From contig JAOTVU010000006.1 of the NCBI GenBank assembly GCA_029863385.1, forward strand, positions 1 to 58,681: a stretch of 58,681 nucleotides of DNA. The letters are read 5' to 3'. The position numbers were made by a program, and so were the translations under genes. The DNA is from Acidimicrobiia bacterium (GTDB lineage: Bacteria; Actinomycetota; Acidimicrobiia; Acidimicrobiales; SZUA-35). Position 1 is the stretch's first letter. Each line of letters begins with the position of its first letter. The notes below the pieces were generated by a model that ran no database searches, had not been told where the DNA came from, and was given only the letters and a program-made list of their open reading frames with translations. Below, in pieces: positions 42,765-54,239 of the stretch.

Positions 42765-43412
42765 CTACTCTGGCGACGTCAAAGTCGAGGCGGGTGACGA
42801 AGGTCGGTTCCCGGCGGCCCGGTTGATGCGTGAGCAGAGCGTGGCGATGGCGGGCACACCGGCGCGGACGAACGCCCGAGTATGGATCAGCCTCGATCGG
42901 GTCGGCACCAGTTCCAGCACCGTGAGATTGGCCGACCTCGACGGATAGGCCCGGAGCGTGGCCGGGCGGGTCCGGCGGCGGATTCGCCCCCACGTGACTG
43001 TTGCGTCCCACGACGAGCCGTGGGCTCCGACCTCCAGGCTGTCGACGTTCACACTGAGGCCCGGCAGCGGGTCGTCGAACAGTTCCCCGGTGTGCAGGGC
43101 CCGGCTCGCCCGCCCCGGCAGCACCGGTACCGGCGCCACCACATCCTCCCGGCCGCCGGCCCGGGTCGGGCGATCCCGGTATCCGCCCGGGTGGGTGGCC
43201 CTTCTCGCCTGGTAGGAGGCCGAACCCGACCGCTCGTCGTCGGGCACGTCATTCAACGGGCCGAGGATCCACACCCGATCCGAATCGACCGACGACGTTC
43301 GCGTCTCGGCTCGCGCCGGTTCGGCGTAACGGGCGGATCCGGACCTGAGCGGCATCAATTCGCCGTCGGACCGAACCCCGAAGACTTCGACCGGGGTTGG
43401 CTTCGCGGTCAT
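42765..43412 (-). CDS. Conserved hypothetical protein, beta-rich start
   Basis: 215 residues from ATG 43412, with GGAGGT 4-5 nt upstream; a -10-like TAGGCT lies near 43442-43447. The chain is rich in Arg, Gly and Pro in the middle. Its C-terminus has a more ordered strand-helix pattern, LTVLELVPTRSRLIHTRAFVRAGVPAIATLCSRINRAAG. I do not recognise the family. The TAG stop begins the -10 of the AraC gene, so the two are closely linked. Confidence 0.6.
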   Translation of the reverse strand: MTAKPTPVEVFGVRSDGELMPLRSGSARYAEPARAETRTSSVDSDRVWILGPLNDVPDDERSGSASYQARRATHPGGYRDRPTRAGGREDVVAPVPVLPGRASRALHTGELFDDPLPGLSVNVDSLEVGAHGSSWDATVTWGRIRRRTRPATLRAYPSRSANLTVLELVPTRSRLIHTRAFVRAGVPAIATLCSRINRAAGNRPSSPASTLTSPE

Positions 43413-43585
43413 GGTGACCTCCAACGGATGTTGCCCAACCAAGCCTAGTTTCGGAGATGGACCGCCGTCGAGGCGCCCGTCGTCGCCGGCGGCGCCGATG
43501 AGCCGTCTGACACCCCCGGGGCCGTTCGGGTTCCGCCAGGCTCTATCGTTGGTTGGTCGTCGAGGTTCGTGAGAGGAACCGCACC

Positions 43586-45523
43586 ATGGCCGAGGGCCGC
43601 CAACAACAAGCGTCGGAATCGTCGCCGCGCCGACGGCGTGAGGATCTCCGCAACGTGGCCATCGTGGCCCACGTCGACCACGGGAAGACCACCCTGGTCG
43701 ACGCCATGCTCCGTCAGACCGGTGTGTTCCGGGCCAACGAGGATGTGGCCGACCGGATCATGGACTCCAGCGACCTCGAGCGGGAAAAGGGCATCACGAT
43801 CCTGGCCAAGAACACCTCGGTCCGCCGCAGTGACCTGACCCTCAACATCGTCGACACGCCTGGCCACGCCGACTTCGGCGGTGAGGTGGAGCGGGCCCTC
43901 ACGATGGTCGACGGGATCGTGCTGCTGGTCGACGCCGCCGAAGGGCCCCTGCCCCAGACACGGTTCGTGTTGCGCAAGGCCCTCGAACGGGATCTTCCGG
44001 TCATCCTCGTCATCAACAAGGTCGATCGCTCCGACGCCCGGATGAAGGAGGTGGTCGACGAGGTCTATGAACTCTTCCTCGACATCGACGCCCGCGACGA
44101 TCAGATCGACTTCCCGATTCTGTACTGCGCCGCTCGTACCGGCTGGGCCACGACCGACATCGACGCCGTCGCCGATCTCGTGGCCACCGAGGCCACCGGT
44201 TCCGCCGGCGGCGCAGGTGGCGCCGACCTCAGCCCGCTGTTCGACGCCATCACCGCCGTGGTGCCGGCGCCGGTCTACACCGAGGGTCACCCGCTGCAGG
44301 CCTGGGTCACCAACCTCGACGTCAGCCCCTACCTCGGCCGCCTCGCCCTGTGCCGCATCATGAACGGCACGCTGCGCAAAGGCTCATCGGTTGGTCTGAG
44401 CCGTATCGACGGCACCGTCGACCGGGTCAAGATCTCCGAGCTGTATCTGACCGAGGCCCTCGACCGGGTGTCGGCCGACAAGGCCGGTCCCGGTGATCTC
44501 GTGGCCGTGGCCGGAATCGACGACATCCTGATCGGCGAGACCCTGGTCGATCCCGAGGAACCCCGTCCCATGCCGGTCATCGAGGTCGACGAGCCGTCGC
44601 TCTCGATGACGATCGGTGTGAACTCGTCGCCGCTGGCCGGACAGTCCGGTGCCAAGCTGACGGCCCGTCTGGTGAAGGGTCGGCTCGACGCCGAACTCGT
44701 GGGCAACATGAGCCTCCGGGTGCTCACCACCGAGAAGCCCGACGTCTGGGAGGTCCAGGCCCGGGGCGAGCTGCAGCTGGCGGTGCTGGTCGAGACGATG
44801 CGGCGGGAGGGGTTCGAGCTGACGGTCGGCAAACCGCAGGTCGTGACCCGGGAGATCGACGGGGAGGTGCACGAGCCTGTCGAGCGGGTCGTCATCGATG
44901 TCCCCGAGGAGCACATGGGGGCGGTGACCCAGCTGATTGCCTCCCGTAAGGGCCGCATGGATCAGATGGTGAATCACGGGACCGGCTGGGTCCGGTTCGA
45001 CTACCTGGTTCCGGCCCGCGGCCTGATCGGATTCCGCACCGAGTTCATGACCGAGACCCGGGGCACCGGTGTGGTCAACCAGTCGATGGAGGGCTTCGAG
45101 CCCTGGTTCGGCGAGATCCGCACCCGCCGCTCCGGCTCGCTCGTGGCCGACCGCAAGGGCCCGGCCACGCCGTATGCGATGCTGGGGCTGCAGGAGCGGG
45201 CCCAGATGCTCGTGCCACCCGGCACCGAGGTCTACTGCGGAATGATCGTCGGTGAGAACAGCCGGGTCGAGGACATGGACGTCAACGTCTGCAAGGAGAA
45301 GCAGCTCACCAACCATCGCGCCGCGGCAGCCGACGCCACCGTGAAGCTGTCGCCGCATCGACAGCTGTCGCTGGAGCAAGCACTTGAGTTCATCGCCGAC
45401 GACGAGTGCGTCGAAGTGACCCCCGACGGGATCCGGCTCCGCAAGGTCGAGCTCGACCCGATCGTGCGGGCCCGGGCCGCCAAGGCCAGGAAGGCCGCGG
45501 CAGCCGCCGAGTCGCCAGCGTAG
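43586..45523 (+). CDS. typA: Ribosome-associated GTPase TypA/BipA
   Basis: 645 residues from ATG 43586, with GAGAGGAA 7 nt upstream. G1 is AIVAHVDHGKTTLVDA, G2 is EREKGITILAKNTSV, G3 VDTPGHADFGGEVER and G4 VINKVDRSDAR. Later domains show the EF-G-like fold and the TypA C-terminal domain (LVPARGLIGFRTEFMTETRGTG; ENSRVEDMDVNVCKEKQLTNHRAA). It is an EF-G-like GTPase that aids ribosome assembly and stress growth. The TAG stop is the first half of the -10 (TAGATT, 45521-45526) of the next gene. TATCGT (43544-43549) is its own probable -10. Confidence 0.97.
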   Translation: MAEGRQQQASESSPRRRREDLRNVAIVAHVDHGKTTLVDAMLRQTGVFRANEDVADRIMDSSDLEREKGITILAKNTSVRRSDLTLNIVDTPGHADFGGEVERALTMVDGIVLLVDAAEGPLPQTRFVLRKALERDLPVILVINKVDRSDARMKEVVDEVYELFLDIDARDDQIDFPILYCAARTGWATTDIDAVADLVATEATGSAGGAGGADLSPLFDAITAVVPAPVYTEGHPLQAWVTNLDVSPYLGRLALCRIMNGTLRKGSSVGLSRIDGTVDRVKISELYLTEALDRVSADKAGPGDLVAVAGIDDILIGETLVDPEEPRPMPVIEVDEPSLSMTIGVNSSPLAGQSGAKLTARLVKGRLDAELVGNMSLRVLTTEKPDVWEVQARGELQLAVLVETMRREGFELTVGKPQVVTREIDGEVHEPVERVVIDVPEEHMGAVTQLIASRKGRMDQMVNHGTGWVRFDYLVPARGLIGFRTEFMTETRGTGVVNQSMEGFEPWFGEIRTRRSGSLVADRKGPATPYAMLGLQERAQMLVPPGTEVYCGMIVGENSRVEDMDVNVCKEKQLTNHRAAAADATVKLSPHRQLSLEQALEFIADDECVEVTPDGIRLRKVELDPIVRARAAKARKAAAAAESPA

Positions 45524-45532
45524 ATTGGCGGG

Positions 45533-46040
45533 ATGGCTGATCTTCTGTCGTCGCCCGCACCCGCCGACCGGCTCCGCTCGTTGATCGAGGCCGGCGACGG
45601 GCCGGTGCTTCTGCCCGGCTGCTACGACGCACTCGGGGCCCGCCTCATCGAACAGGCCGGCTTCGACGGTGTCTACGTGACGGGTTTCGGCACCGCCGCC
45701 TCGCTGCTCGGCCGCCCGGTTCATCGAAGCGCTCCGAACCCGGGACGAGCTGTCGGCGATTGCCTCCGAGTACCGGGACACGCCGCTGCTCTACAACTGG
45801 GTGGAGGGAGGCAAGTCACCGTCGTTGCGCTACTCGGAGTTGTCGGAACTCGGATTCGCCCTGGTGATCATGCCGATCACCGTGCTCCTTGCTGCGGTCG
45901 GGGCCGTGCGCTCGACACTGGCCGCGGTGAGGGAGGCCGGCACGCCGGTCGAGGTCGAAGCATCACTCCCGTCGTTCGACGACTTCACCGACCTCATAGG
46001 CTTGTCGGAGATCACCGAGCTCCAAGCCCGCTACGCCTGA
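45533..46040 (+). pseudogene. PEP mutase / isocitrate lyase-family gene with internal deletion and frameshift
   Basis: The start is intact: MADLLSSPAPADRLRSLIEA, LLPGCYDALGARLIEQAGFDGVYVTGFGTAASLLGRP. Family members are about 280 residues and continue with the metal-binding DxD and the lid. Here the chain jumps near 45715 to the C-terminal part, RFIEALRTRDELSAIASEYR, then LLYNWVEGGKSPSLRYSEL, but in another frame. About 130 residues are lost. Starts at a leaderless promoter TAGATT 6 nt upstream, which overlaps the typA stop. The remaining protein cannot be active. Confidence 0.8.
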
Positions 46041-46058
46041 TACGAAAGAAGCTCTCCC

Positions 46059-46895
46059 GTGACTGACGACCCGCAACCTGACTACCAGCGCCACCCCGAC
46101 CGGGCCGCCTCCGGTGCTCCCGACCCCGCCAACTACGCCCGCTACCCGTCGCTTGTCGACCGCACCGTGTTCATCACGGGCGGCGCCGATGGGATCGGGG
46201 CGGCCATGGTCGAACAGTTCTGCCGCCAGGGATCGAAGGTGGCGTTCGCCGACATCAACGAGGCCCGGGCCTCCGAGACGCTGGCCGGATGCGCCGAGCT
46301 CGAACCCCGCCACCAGCCGCGGTTCCATCACGTCGACCTGGTCGACATCGAGGCGCTGCGCACGGTGGTGTCCGACGCCATTGATGAACTCGGCGGGATC
46401 ACCGTGCTGGTCAACAACGCCGCCTCCGACGACCGCCACACGTGGGACGAGATGACGCCGGAGTACTGGAACGACCGCCTCAACACCAACCTCCGCCACT
46501 ACTTCTTCGCCATTCAGGCGGTCGCCCCGCAGATGCTGGAGGCCGGCAACGGCTCGATCATCAACGTCGGCTCCAGCAGCTACATGATGCAGGAGGACTT
46601 CTTCCCCGGTTATGCGATCGCCAAATCGGGGGTCGAGGGGATCACCCGGACCATGGCTCGGACTTTCGGTCCGCACAACGTGCGGGTCAACACCGTGCTG
46701 CCGGGTTGGGTGGCGACCGAGCGGCAATTGGAGAAGTGGTGGAGCCCCGAAGGTGAGGAGGGGACGATGCGGGACCAGGCGATCAAGCGGCGGATCTATC
46801 CCGACGAGTTCGCTCAGATGGTGTTGTTCCTCGCCGCCGACGACGGAGCGGCCTGCACCGCTCAGCAGTTCCTGGTCGACGGCGGCCGTCGCTAG
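46059..46895 (+). CDS. Short-chain dehydrogenase/reductase
   Basis: 278 residues from GTG 46059. The cofactor motif is T40-G-G-A-D-G-I-G, the NNAA structural motif is VLVNNAASDD, and the catalytic set is S172 (GSSSYM) with Y185 and K189 (YAIAKSG). A long polar start precedes the Rossmann fold. It resembles SDRs that oxidise sugars such as L-arabinose, D-galactose or L-fucose. The sugar ABC transporter and GH2 genes downstream make a sugar dehydrogenase plausible, but this is inference. Confidence 0.88.
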   Translation: MTDDPQPDYQRHPDRAASGAPDPANYARYPSLVDRTVFITGGADGIGAAMVEQFCRQGSKVAFADINEARASETLAGCAELEPRHQPRFHHVDLVDIEALRTVVSDAIDELGGITVLVNNAASDDRHTWDEMTPEYWNDRLNTNLRHYFFAIQAVAPQMLEAGNGSIINVGSSSYMMQEDFFPGYAIAKSGVEGITRTMARTFGPHNVRVNTVLPGWVATERQLEKWWSPEGEEGTMRDQAIKRRIYPDEFAQMVLFLAADDGAACTAQQFLVDGGRR

Positions 46896-46915
46896 GCCGT
46901 GTCCGCCGGACCCCG

Positions 46916-47713
46916 GTGACCGATCCCGTGATCGATCCGCTGGCGGCGGCGGTCTCCGATCTCGACCCGCTCCTCCGGCCGCGGCAGGTTCTCGCCGTCG
47001 GGGAGTGGCACGGCACCGAGGAGTTTCCCGCGCTGATCGCCCGCCTCGTCGAGGTCGCCACCGGTCGAGGCCTGGCGGTGACCGTCGGCCTGGAGATCCC
47101 GTGCTCCGAGACCCCTGGTGAGCTCGGGCCGTTCTGGAGCCGGCGGCCCGAGTTCCAGGACGGCCGCTCGAGCCGGGCGATGGCGCGGCTTGTGCGGGAG
47201 CTGGTCGACCGGCGCATCAACGGACACGACGTCGAGGTCGTCTTCATGGACGGACCCTGGGTGGCGCCGGGTTCGCCGGTCCCGATGGAGTGGCTGCACC
47301 TGGTTGAGCAGCGTCGCGACGAGGTCATGGCCAACTTCATGCTCGACGCCGTCGCGGCGCGGACCCGGGCCCTCACACTTGTCCTGGCCGGCCACCAGCA
47401 TACGCGGGTCGACGGGGGCTCCGGTGACGGGTCGGGTCAGCCGGCCCTCGGCTACTATCTGCGGCGCTGGCACCCGGATCTCGTTGCCCTGCTGGCTCGG
47501 GCCTCGGGTGGTGAGGCCTGGATGCTCACCGGCGCCCCCGACAGGGGGGACCCCGACGACGCCGGCGGTCCCCGTCCGATCCCCGACGACGCCGATCTGC
47601 CGCCGGGCGCGGCCTGGACCGACCGTACGGGACCCGACGGCCATCACGGCTATCTGCACCTCGAACGGCTCAGGGCCTCACCGCCGGCGGGCGAGCACCG
47701 GCCCGCGTCCTAA
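46916..47713 (+). CDS. EreA/ChaN-superfamily-like protein
   Basis: 265 residues from GTG 46916. The pattern VLAVGEWHGTEEFPALIARLVEVA..RG and VTVGLEIPCSET, with later LVLAGHQHTR, fits the EreA/ChaN/TraB-related fold, which holds a Glu, two His and an Asp in the active site. EreA hydrolyses macrolide lactones and ChaN binds haem; this protein matches neither closely. The C-terminal third is polar and Asp/Gly rich. Substrate unknown. It starts 20 nt after the SDR gene. Confidence 0.65.
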   Translation: MTDPVIDPLAAAVSDLDPLLRPRQVLAVGEWHGTEEFPALIARLVEVATGRGLAVTVGLEIPCSETPGELGPFWSRRPEFQDGRSSRAMARLVRELVDRRINGHDVEVVFMDGPWVAPGSPVPMEWLHLVEQRRDEVMANFMLDAVAARTRALTLVLAGHQHTRVDGGSGDGSGQPALGYYLRRWHPDLVALLARASGGEAWMLTGAPDRGDPDDAGGPRPIPDDADLPPGAAWTDRTGPDGHHGYLHLERLRASPPAGEHRPAS

Positions 47714-47779
47714 CCTTTGGTCGAGCCCAAGGTCAGAGTGTCTGACTGGTCTCAACCTTTGGTTGAGCCCAGGGTCAGA
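47712..47779. repeat. Direct duplication of the 3' end of the permease gene
   Basis: The 26-bp stretch at 47754-47779 encodes, on the minus strand, the last residues of the MalG-type permease (LTLGSTKG and stop). It is repeated at 47712-47737 with 24 of 26 bases identical, again encoding LTLGSTKG-stop. The second copy lies just past the real stop codon. Confidence 0.75.
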
Positions 47780-48681
47780 CCTGCGATGAAGTGCTTCTGC
47801 AGGGCGAAGTACACGATCATCACCGGGATGATCACGAAGATCGACGCCGCCGCCACCACGTTGGTGTCGGTCACGAACTCGCCACCGAGATTGGCCAGAG
47901 CGGAGGTGATCGGGCGATCGTCGCCCCGCTGCTCGAAGATGACGGCCCAGAAGAAGTCGTTGTAGATCCAGGCGAACTCGAGAGTGGCCAGGGCGGCCAT
48001 TGCCGGTCGGGTCAGCGGCATGACGACCTTGGAGTAGATGGTCCACAGGCTCGCGCCGTCGACCATCGCCGCCTCGTTCAGCTCCTTGGGCAACAGCTTC
48101 ATGTAGTTGCTCAACACGAACGTGCAGAATCCCATCTGGAAGCCGACGTGCAGCAGGATGATGGCCCAGTTCGAGCCGTTCAGGTTGCCCGAGTTCGACA
48201 TGAAGTCCGGTAGCGGGATCCGGCGGAACGCCTGGAACAGTGGAGCAACCATGATCTGTTGCGGCAACAGGTTGCCGGCAGTGAACAGCACGAGGAAGAA
48301 GATGTTGAACCGCCAGGTGTAGCGGCTGGCCACGAAGGCGATCATCGACGCCAGGAACAAGGTGAGGAGGAGCGACGGGAACAGGATCAGCGCCGTGTTC
48401 CAGTACTTGTCGAGGAAGTCGCCCTGCTCGAGGGCGTCCTGGTAGTTGTCGAGGTTCAGCTCCTTCGGCAACGACAGGAACCCGTCGGCCTGGGTCTCAC
48501 TGAAGGGGCGGAATGATGCGTAGAGCGACATCACCAGTGGCGTCATCCAGAGAATGCCCATCACGATGAGAAACACGTGAAGCACCACGCGGGCGGGTCG
48601 CAGCGGTTTCTTCTTCGTCACGATCAGTCTGGTCGCCTTTTCGGGGGCGCCGGTTGTCGAGGTAATCGCGGTGTCGGTCAT
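47752..48681 (-). CDS. Sugar ABC transporter permease, MalG type
   Basis: 309 residues, six transmembrane helices. The EAA loop that binds the ATPase is ELNEAAMVDGASLWTIYSKVVMPLTRPAMAAL. It ends IFVIIPVMIVYFALQKHFIAGLTLGSTKG, a very typical CUT1 end. Its ATG overlaps the stop of the MalF-type gene (ATGA), so the two are coupled. No ATPase gene is next to it; CUT1 systems often share an MsiK-like ATPase elsewhere. It imports an oligosaccharide, probably the substrate of the GH2 enzyme. Confidence 0.93.
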   Translation of the reverse strand: MTDTAITSTTGAPEKATRLIVTKKKPLRPARVVLHVFLIVMGILWMTPLVMSLYASFRPFSETQADGFLSLPKELNLDNYQDALEQGDFLDKYWNTALILFPSLLLTLFLASMIAFVASRYTWRFNIFFLVLFTAGNLLPQQIMVAPLFQAFRRIPLPDFMSNSGNLNGSNWAIILLHVGFQMGFCTFVLSNYMKLLPKELNEAAMVDGASLWTIYSKVVMPLTRPAMAALATLEFAWIYNDFFWAVIFEQRGDDRPITSALANLGGEFVTDTNVVAAASIFVIIPVMIVYFALQKHFIAGLTLGSTKG

Positions 48682-49709
48682 ACCGAGGCCTCCTGGTTGC
48701 GATAGTGGTTGGTGACGTACCAGAGCACGAATCCGATACAGAGCAGGAACAACATGGTGGCGTAGGCCGATCCTCGACCGATGTTGTCGGCGCCCTCACC
48801 GATGAGGTTGTCGGTGGTGAGGATCGACAGCAGCTCGGTGTTTCGTGGCGTGTTGAGCACGTAGACGATGTCGAAGGCTCGAAGCGCCTCGATGACCGTG
48901 ATGACGACAACGATGACGTTGATCGGTTTCAGTGTGGGGAACAGCACGTGGCGGAAGGTCTGCCATTCGTTGCAACCGTCGAGGGAGGCCGACTCCTTCA
49001 GCGAGGCGTCGACGCTCTTCAACCCGGCCAGGTAGAGCACCATGATGTAGCCGGTGTGGCGCCAGGCCATGGCAACGAGGATGGCGAGGAAGTTCTTCGA
49101 CAGCCCGTAGCCTCCGAAGTCGAAGAGGAACTCCTGGTTGCCGAGCCAGGCGACGTTCTCACCACCGCCGAAGGCCCAGGTGGCGAGGCCGAACTCCTGG
49201 TCGTACATGATGTTCTGCCAGATGAAGCCGACGACCGCCAGCGACAGTACCACCGGTGTGTAGAACACGCTCTGGTAGATGCGGCCGCCTCGGATGCTCT
49301 TGTCGAGCAGGTAGGCGAGGAACATGCCGAGCAGAGTCGGACCGAAGAACAGGAACAGCAGCAGCCAGACGTTGTTGAGGATGGCCTGGAAGAAGTCCTG
49401 TTGAAAGGCGCCGAGGATGATCTGGTCGTAGTTCTCGAACGAGGCCCACTCGAGGTCGGAGAACTGGATCCCGTTCCACTTGGTCAACGAGAGCACGATC
49501 GACAGCACGGTGGGGATCCACACGATCAGGACGTGGATGGTCGTCGGGATCAACAACATGGCCAGGAAGACCCGGCGGTCCGACCCGACGAATTGTGATC
49601 TGCCCCCGCGCTGGCCGCCGGCCTCTTGTGTTGAGGCCTGGTCGTCGGATCCCGCCGTGGTGGGCTCCGCCTGTTCCTCGGTCGATGACGGTTCAGCGGC
49701 CGTCGTCAC
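48678..49709 (-). CDS. Sugar ABC transporter permease, MalF type
   Basis: 343 residues from GTG 49709, with GGGGGA 5 nt upstream; an in-frame start at 49766 lacks a good Shine-Dalgarno. A polar acidic start is followed by six helices. The EAA motif is ESASLDGCNEWQTFRHVLFPTLKPINVIVV. It ends FVLWYVTNHYRNQEASV. It forms the membrane channel with the next gene. The order binding protein, MalF, MalG on one strand is the standard CUT1 operon. Confidence 0.92.
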   Translation of the reverse strand: MTTAAEPSSTEEQAEPTTAGSDDQASTQEAGGQRGGRSQFVGSDRRVFLAMLLIPTTIHVLIVWIPTVLSIVLSLTKWNGIQFSDLEWASFENYDQIILGAFQQDFFQAILNNVWLLLFLFFGPTLLGMFLAYLLDKSIRGGRIYQSVFYTPVVLSLAVVGFIWQNIMYDQEFGLATWAFGGGENVAWLGNQEFLFDFGGYGLSKNFLAILVAMAWRHTGYIMVLYLAGLKSVDASLKESASLDGCNEWQTFRHVLFPTLKPINVIVVVITVIEALRAFDIVYVLNTPRNTELLSILTTDNLIGEGADNIGRGSAYATMLFLLCIGFVLWYVTNHYRNQEASV

Positions 49710-49793
49710 AAGTATCCCCCTTTGGTTGTCTGCGGGGCCCGATCGGGTGGCCGGCCCGGGCCCCACAGATTACTCGATTACGTTCCGATGCCC

Positions 49794-51140
49794 CTAGAGG
49801 AGCGCTTCAGCTTTGCTTTGCAGATCCTCCAGGATGGCATCGATACCGGAGGGGTCGTTGAGGAAGTCGGCGAACGCCTGACCGGCCTCGTTGGCGAACG
49901 CCGGCAGCGTGTCGCGGTCGAGGAACTGGGTCACGTTGGCGGCATTCTGCACCAACTCCGCCGACTTCTGCTGCAGGGCGTTGTAGGCGCTCGTGTCGAC
50001 ACCTTCGGCCGGGGCCTGGACACCGGGAGCTATGGACAGGTAGGTGTTCTGGGCGTCGGCGGTACCCATGTAGGCCACCACTTCCTTGGCTGCGGCCTCG
50101 TTCGCGGGCTCGGCCACCACGACCCAGCCGTCGATCGGAGCCTCGACCGTGTCCTGGCCATGCTCGTCGTTGAGGGTGGGGAACGGGAAGAAGTCGAGGT
50201 CGTCGAGTTCCTCGGCGGGGAAAAGGTCACCGACGAAGTTGCCGATGGTCATCATCGCCACTTCGCCGTCGACCAGAGCCTGGCCGGCGTCCTGCCACTC
50301 CCGGCCGTTGGGGTTCTCCTGGTGGAACGGCAGAATCTCGGCCCAGCGGGCGAAGACCTCCTTGGTGCGATCGTCGGTCCAGCTCTCGTTGCCGGCCATC
50401 AGGTCGACGTGGTACTGGTAGCCGTTGAGCCGGAAGTTGATCTGATCGAAGGTGCCCATGGCCGGCCAGCGGCCGTCGTTGCCCGACGCGAACGGGGTGA
50501 TGCCCTGGCCCTGCAGCTCGTTGCAGAGGGCGAGCAGCCCGTCCCAGTCTTCCGGCGGGGTGGCGCCGACGGAGTCCCACACGCTCTTGCGGTAATGGAT
50601 GCCCCAGGAGTAGAAGGTCCAGGGCACCAGGTACTGCTTGCCGTCGTAGGTCGAGGCCTGCTTGAAGCCGCCCGACAGGACGTCGTCGAGCATGCCCGTC
50701 CACACGTCGCTGATGTCCATGAGGAGGCCGGCCGAGGCCAGGGGCACCAGACGGTAGGCCGCGAACCACGGGGCCACATCGTCGGGCGGATCCTGCATGT
50801 AGGCGACGATCTGCTCCTGGTAGGTGTTGTGATCCACCTCGTTCAACTCGATGGTGACGTTCTCGTTGGGGAACGAATCGAGCACGGCTTTGAGGGCCTC
50901 GTTGGGCTTGGCGTCGGAGTAGTTGGATCCGACCCGAACGGTGCCGGAGGCGGTACCCATCTCGAAGGCGCCGCTGCCGTCGTCGCCCGCTCCGGTGTCG
51001 GTCGATTCGTCATCGCTGCCGCAGGCGGCGAGTACCGCCGCGGCGCCAACGGCCGATGCGCCGCCTACGAGGAACTTCCTGCGGGTAAGCGGAAAGCCGA
51101 CCCGGCTCGGGTTTGGTGAGCGTTGTACGCGTCCGGACAT
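49794..51140 (-). CDS. Sugar-binding lipoprotein of CUT1 ABC transporter (Tat signal)
   Basis: 448 residues from ATG 51140 with GGGAGA upstream. The N-terminus has a twin-arginine signal (LTRRKFLVGG), a hydrophobic core and a lipobox (LAACGS), so it is exported by Tat and lipid-anchored. The rest is a cluster-B binding protein: VGSNYSDAKPNEALKAVLDSFP, FYSWGIHYRKSVWDSVGATPPEDWDGLLALC, MMTIGNFVGDLFP and ANEAGQAFADFLNDPSG. It captures an oligosaccharide for the MalF/MalG-type pair. A -10-like TAGTAT lies upstream (51207-51212 on the minus strand). Confidence 0.93.
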   Translation of the reverse strand: MSGRVQRSPNPSRVGFPLTRRKFLVGGASAVGAAAVLAACGSDDESTDTGAGDDGSGAFEMGTASGTVRVGSNYSDAKPNEALKAVLDSFPNENVTIELNEVDHNTYQEQIVAYMQDPPDDVAPWFAAYRLVPLASAGLLMDISDVWTGMLDDVLSGGFKQASTYDGKQYLVPWTFYSWGIHYRKSVWDSVGATPPEDWDGLLALCNELQGQGITPFASGNDGRWPAMGTFDQINFRLNGYQYHVDLMAGNESWTDDRTKEVFARWAEILPFHQENPNGREWQDAGQALVDGEVAMMTIGNFVGDLFPAEELDDLDFFPFPTLNDEHGQDTVEAPIDGWVVVAEPANEAAAKEVVAYMGTADAQNTYLSIAPGVQAPAEGVDTSAYNALQQKSAELVQNAANVTQFLDRDTLPAFANEAGQAFADFLNDPSGIDAILEDLQSKAEALL

Positions 51141-51158
51141 GATTCTCCCTTGATCTGA

Positions 51159-54230
<3,072 letters not shown>

Positions 54231-54239
54231 CGAACCTCA

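Noticed and set aside
44384..45781. Minus-strand open frame opposite typA
   Set aside because: Shadow of typA, which has all GTPase motifs.
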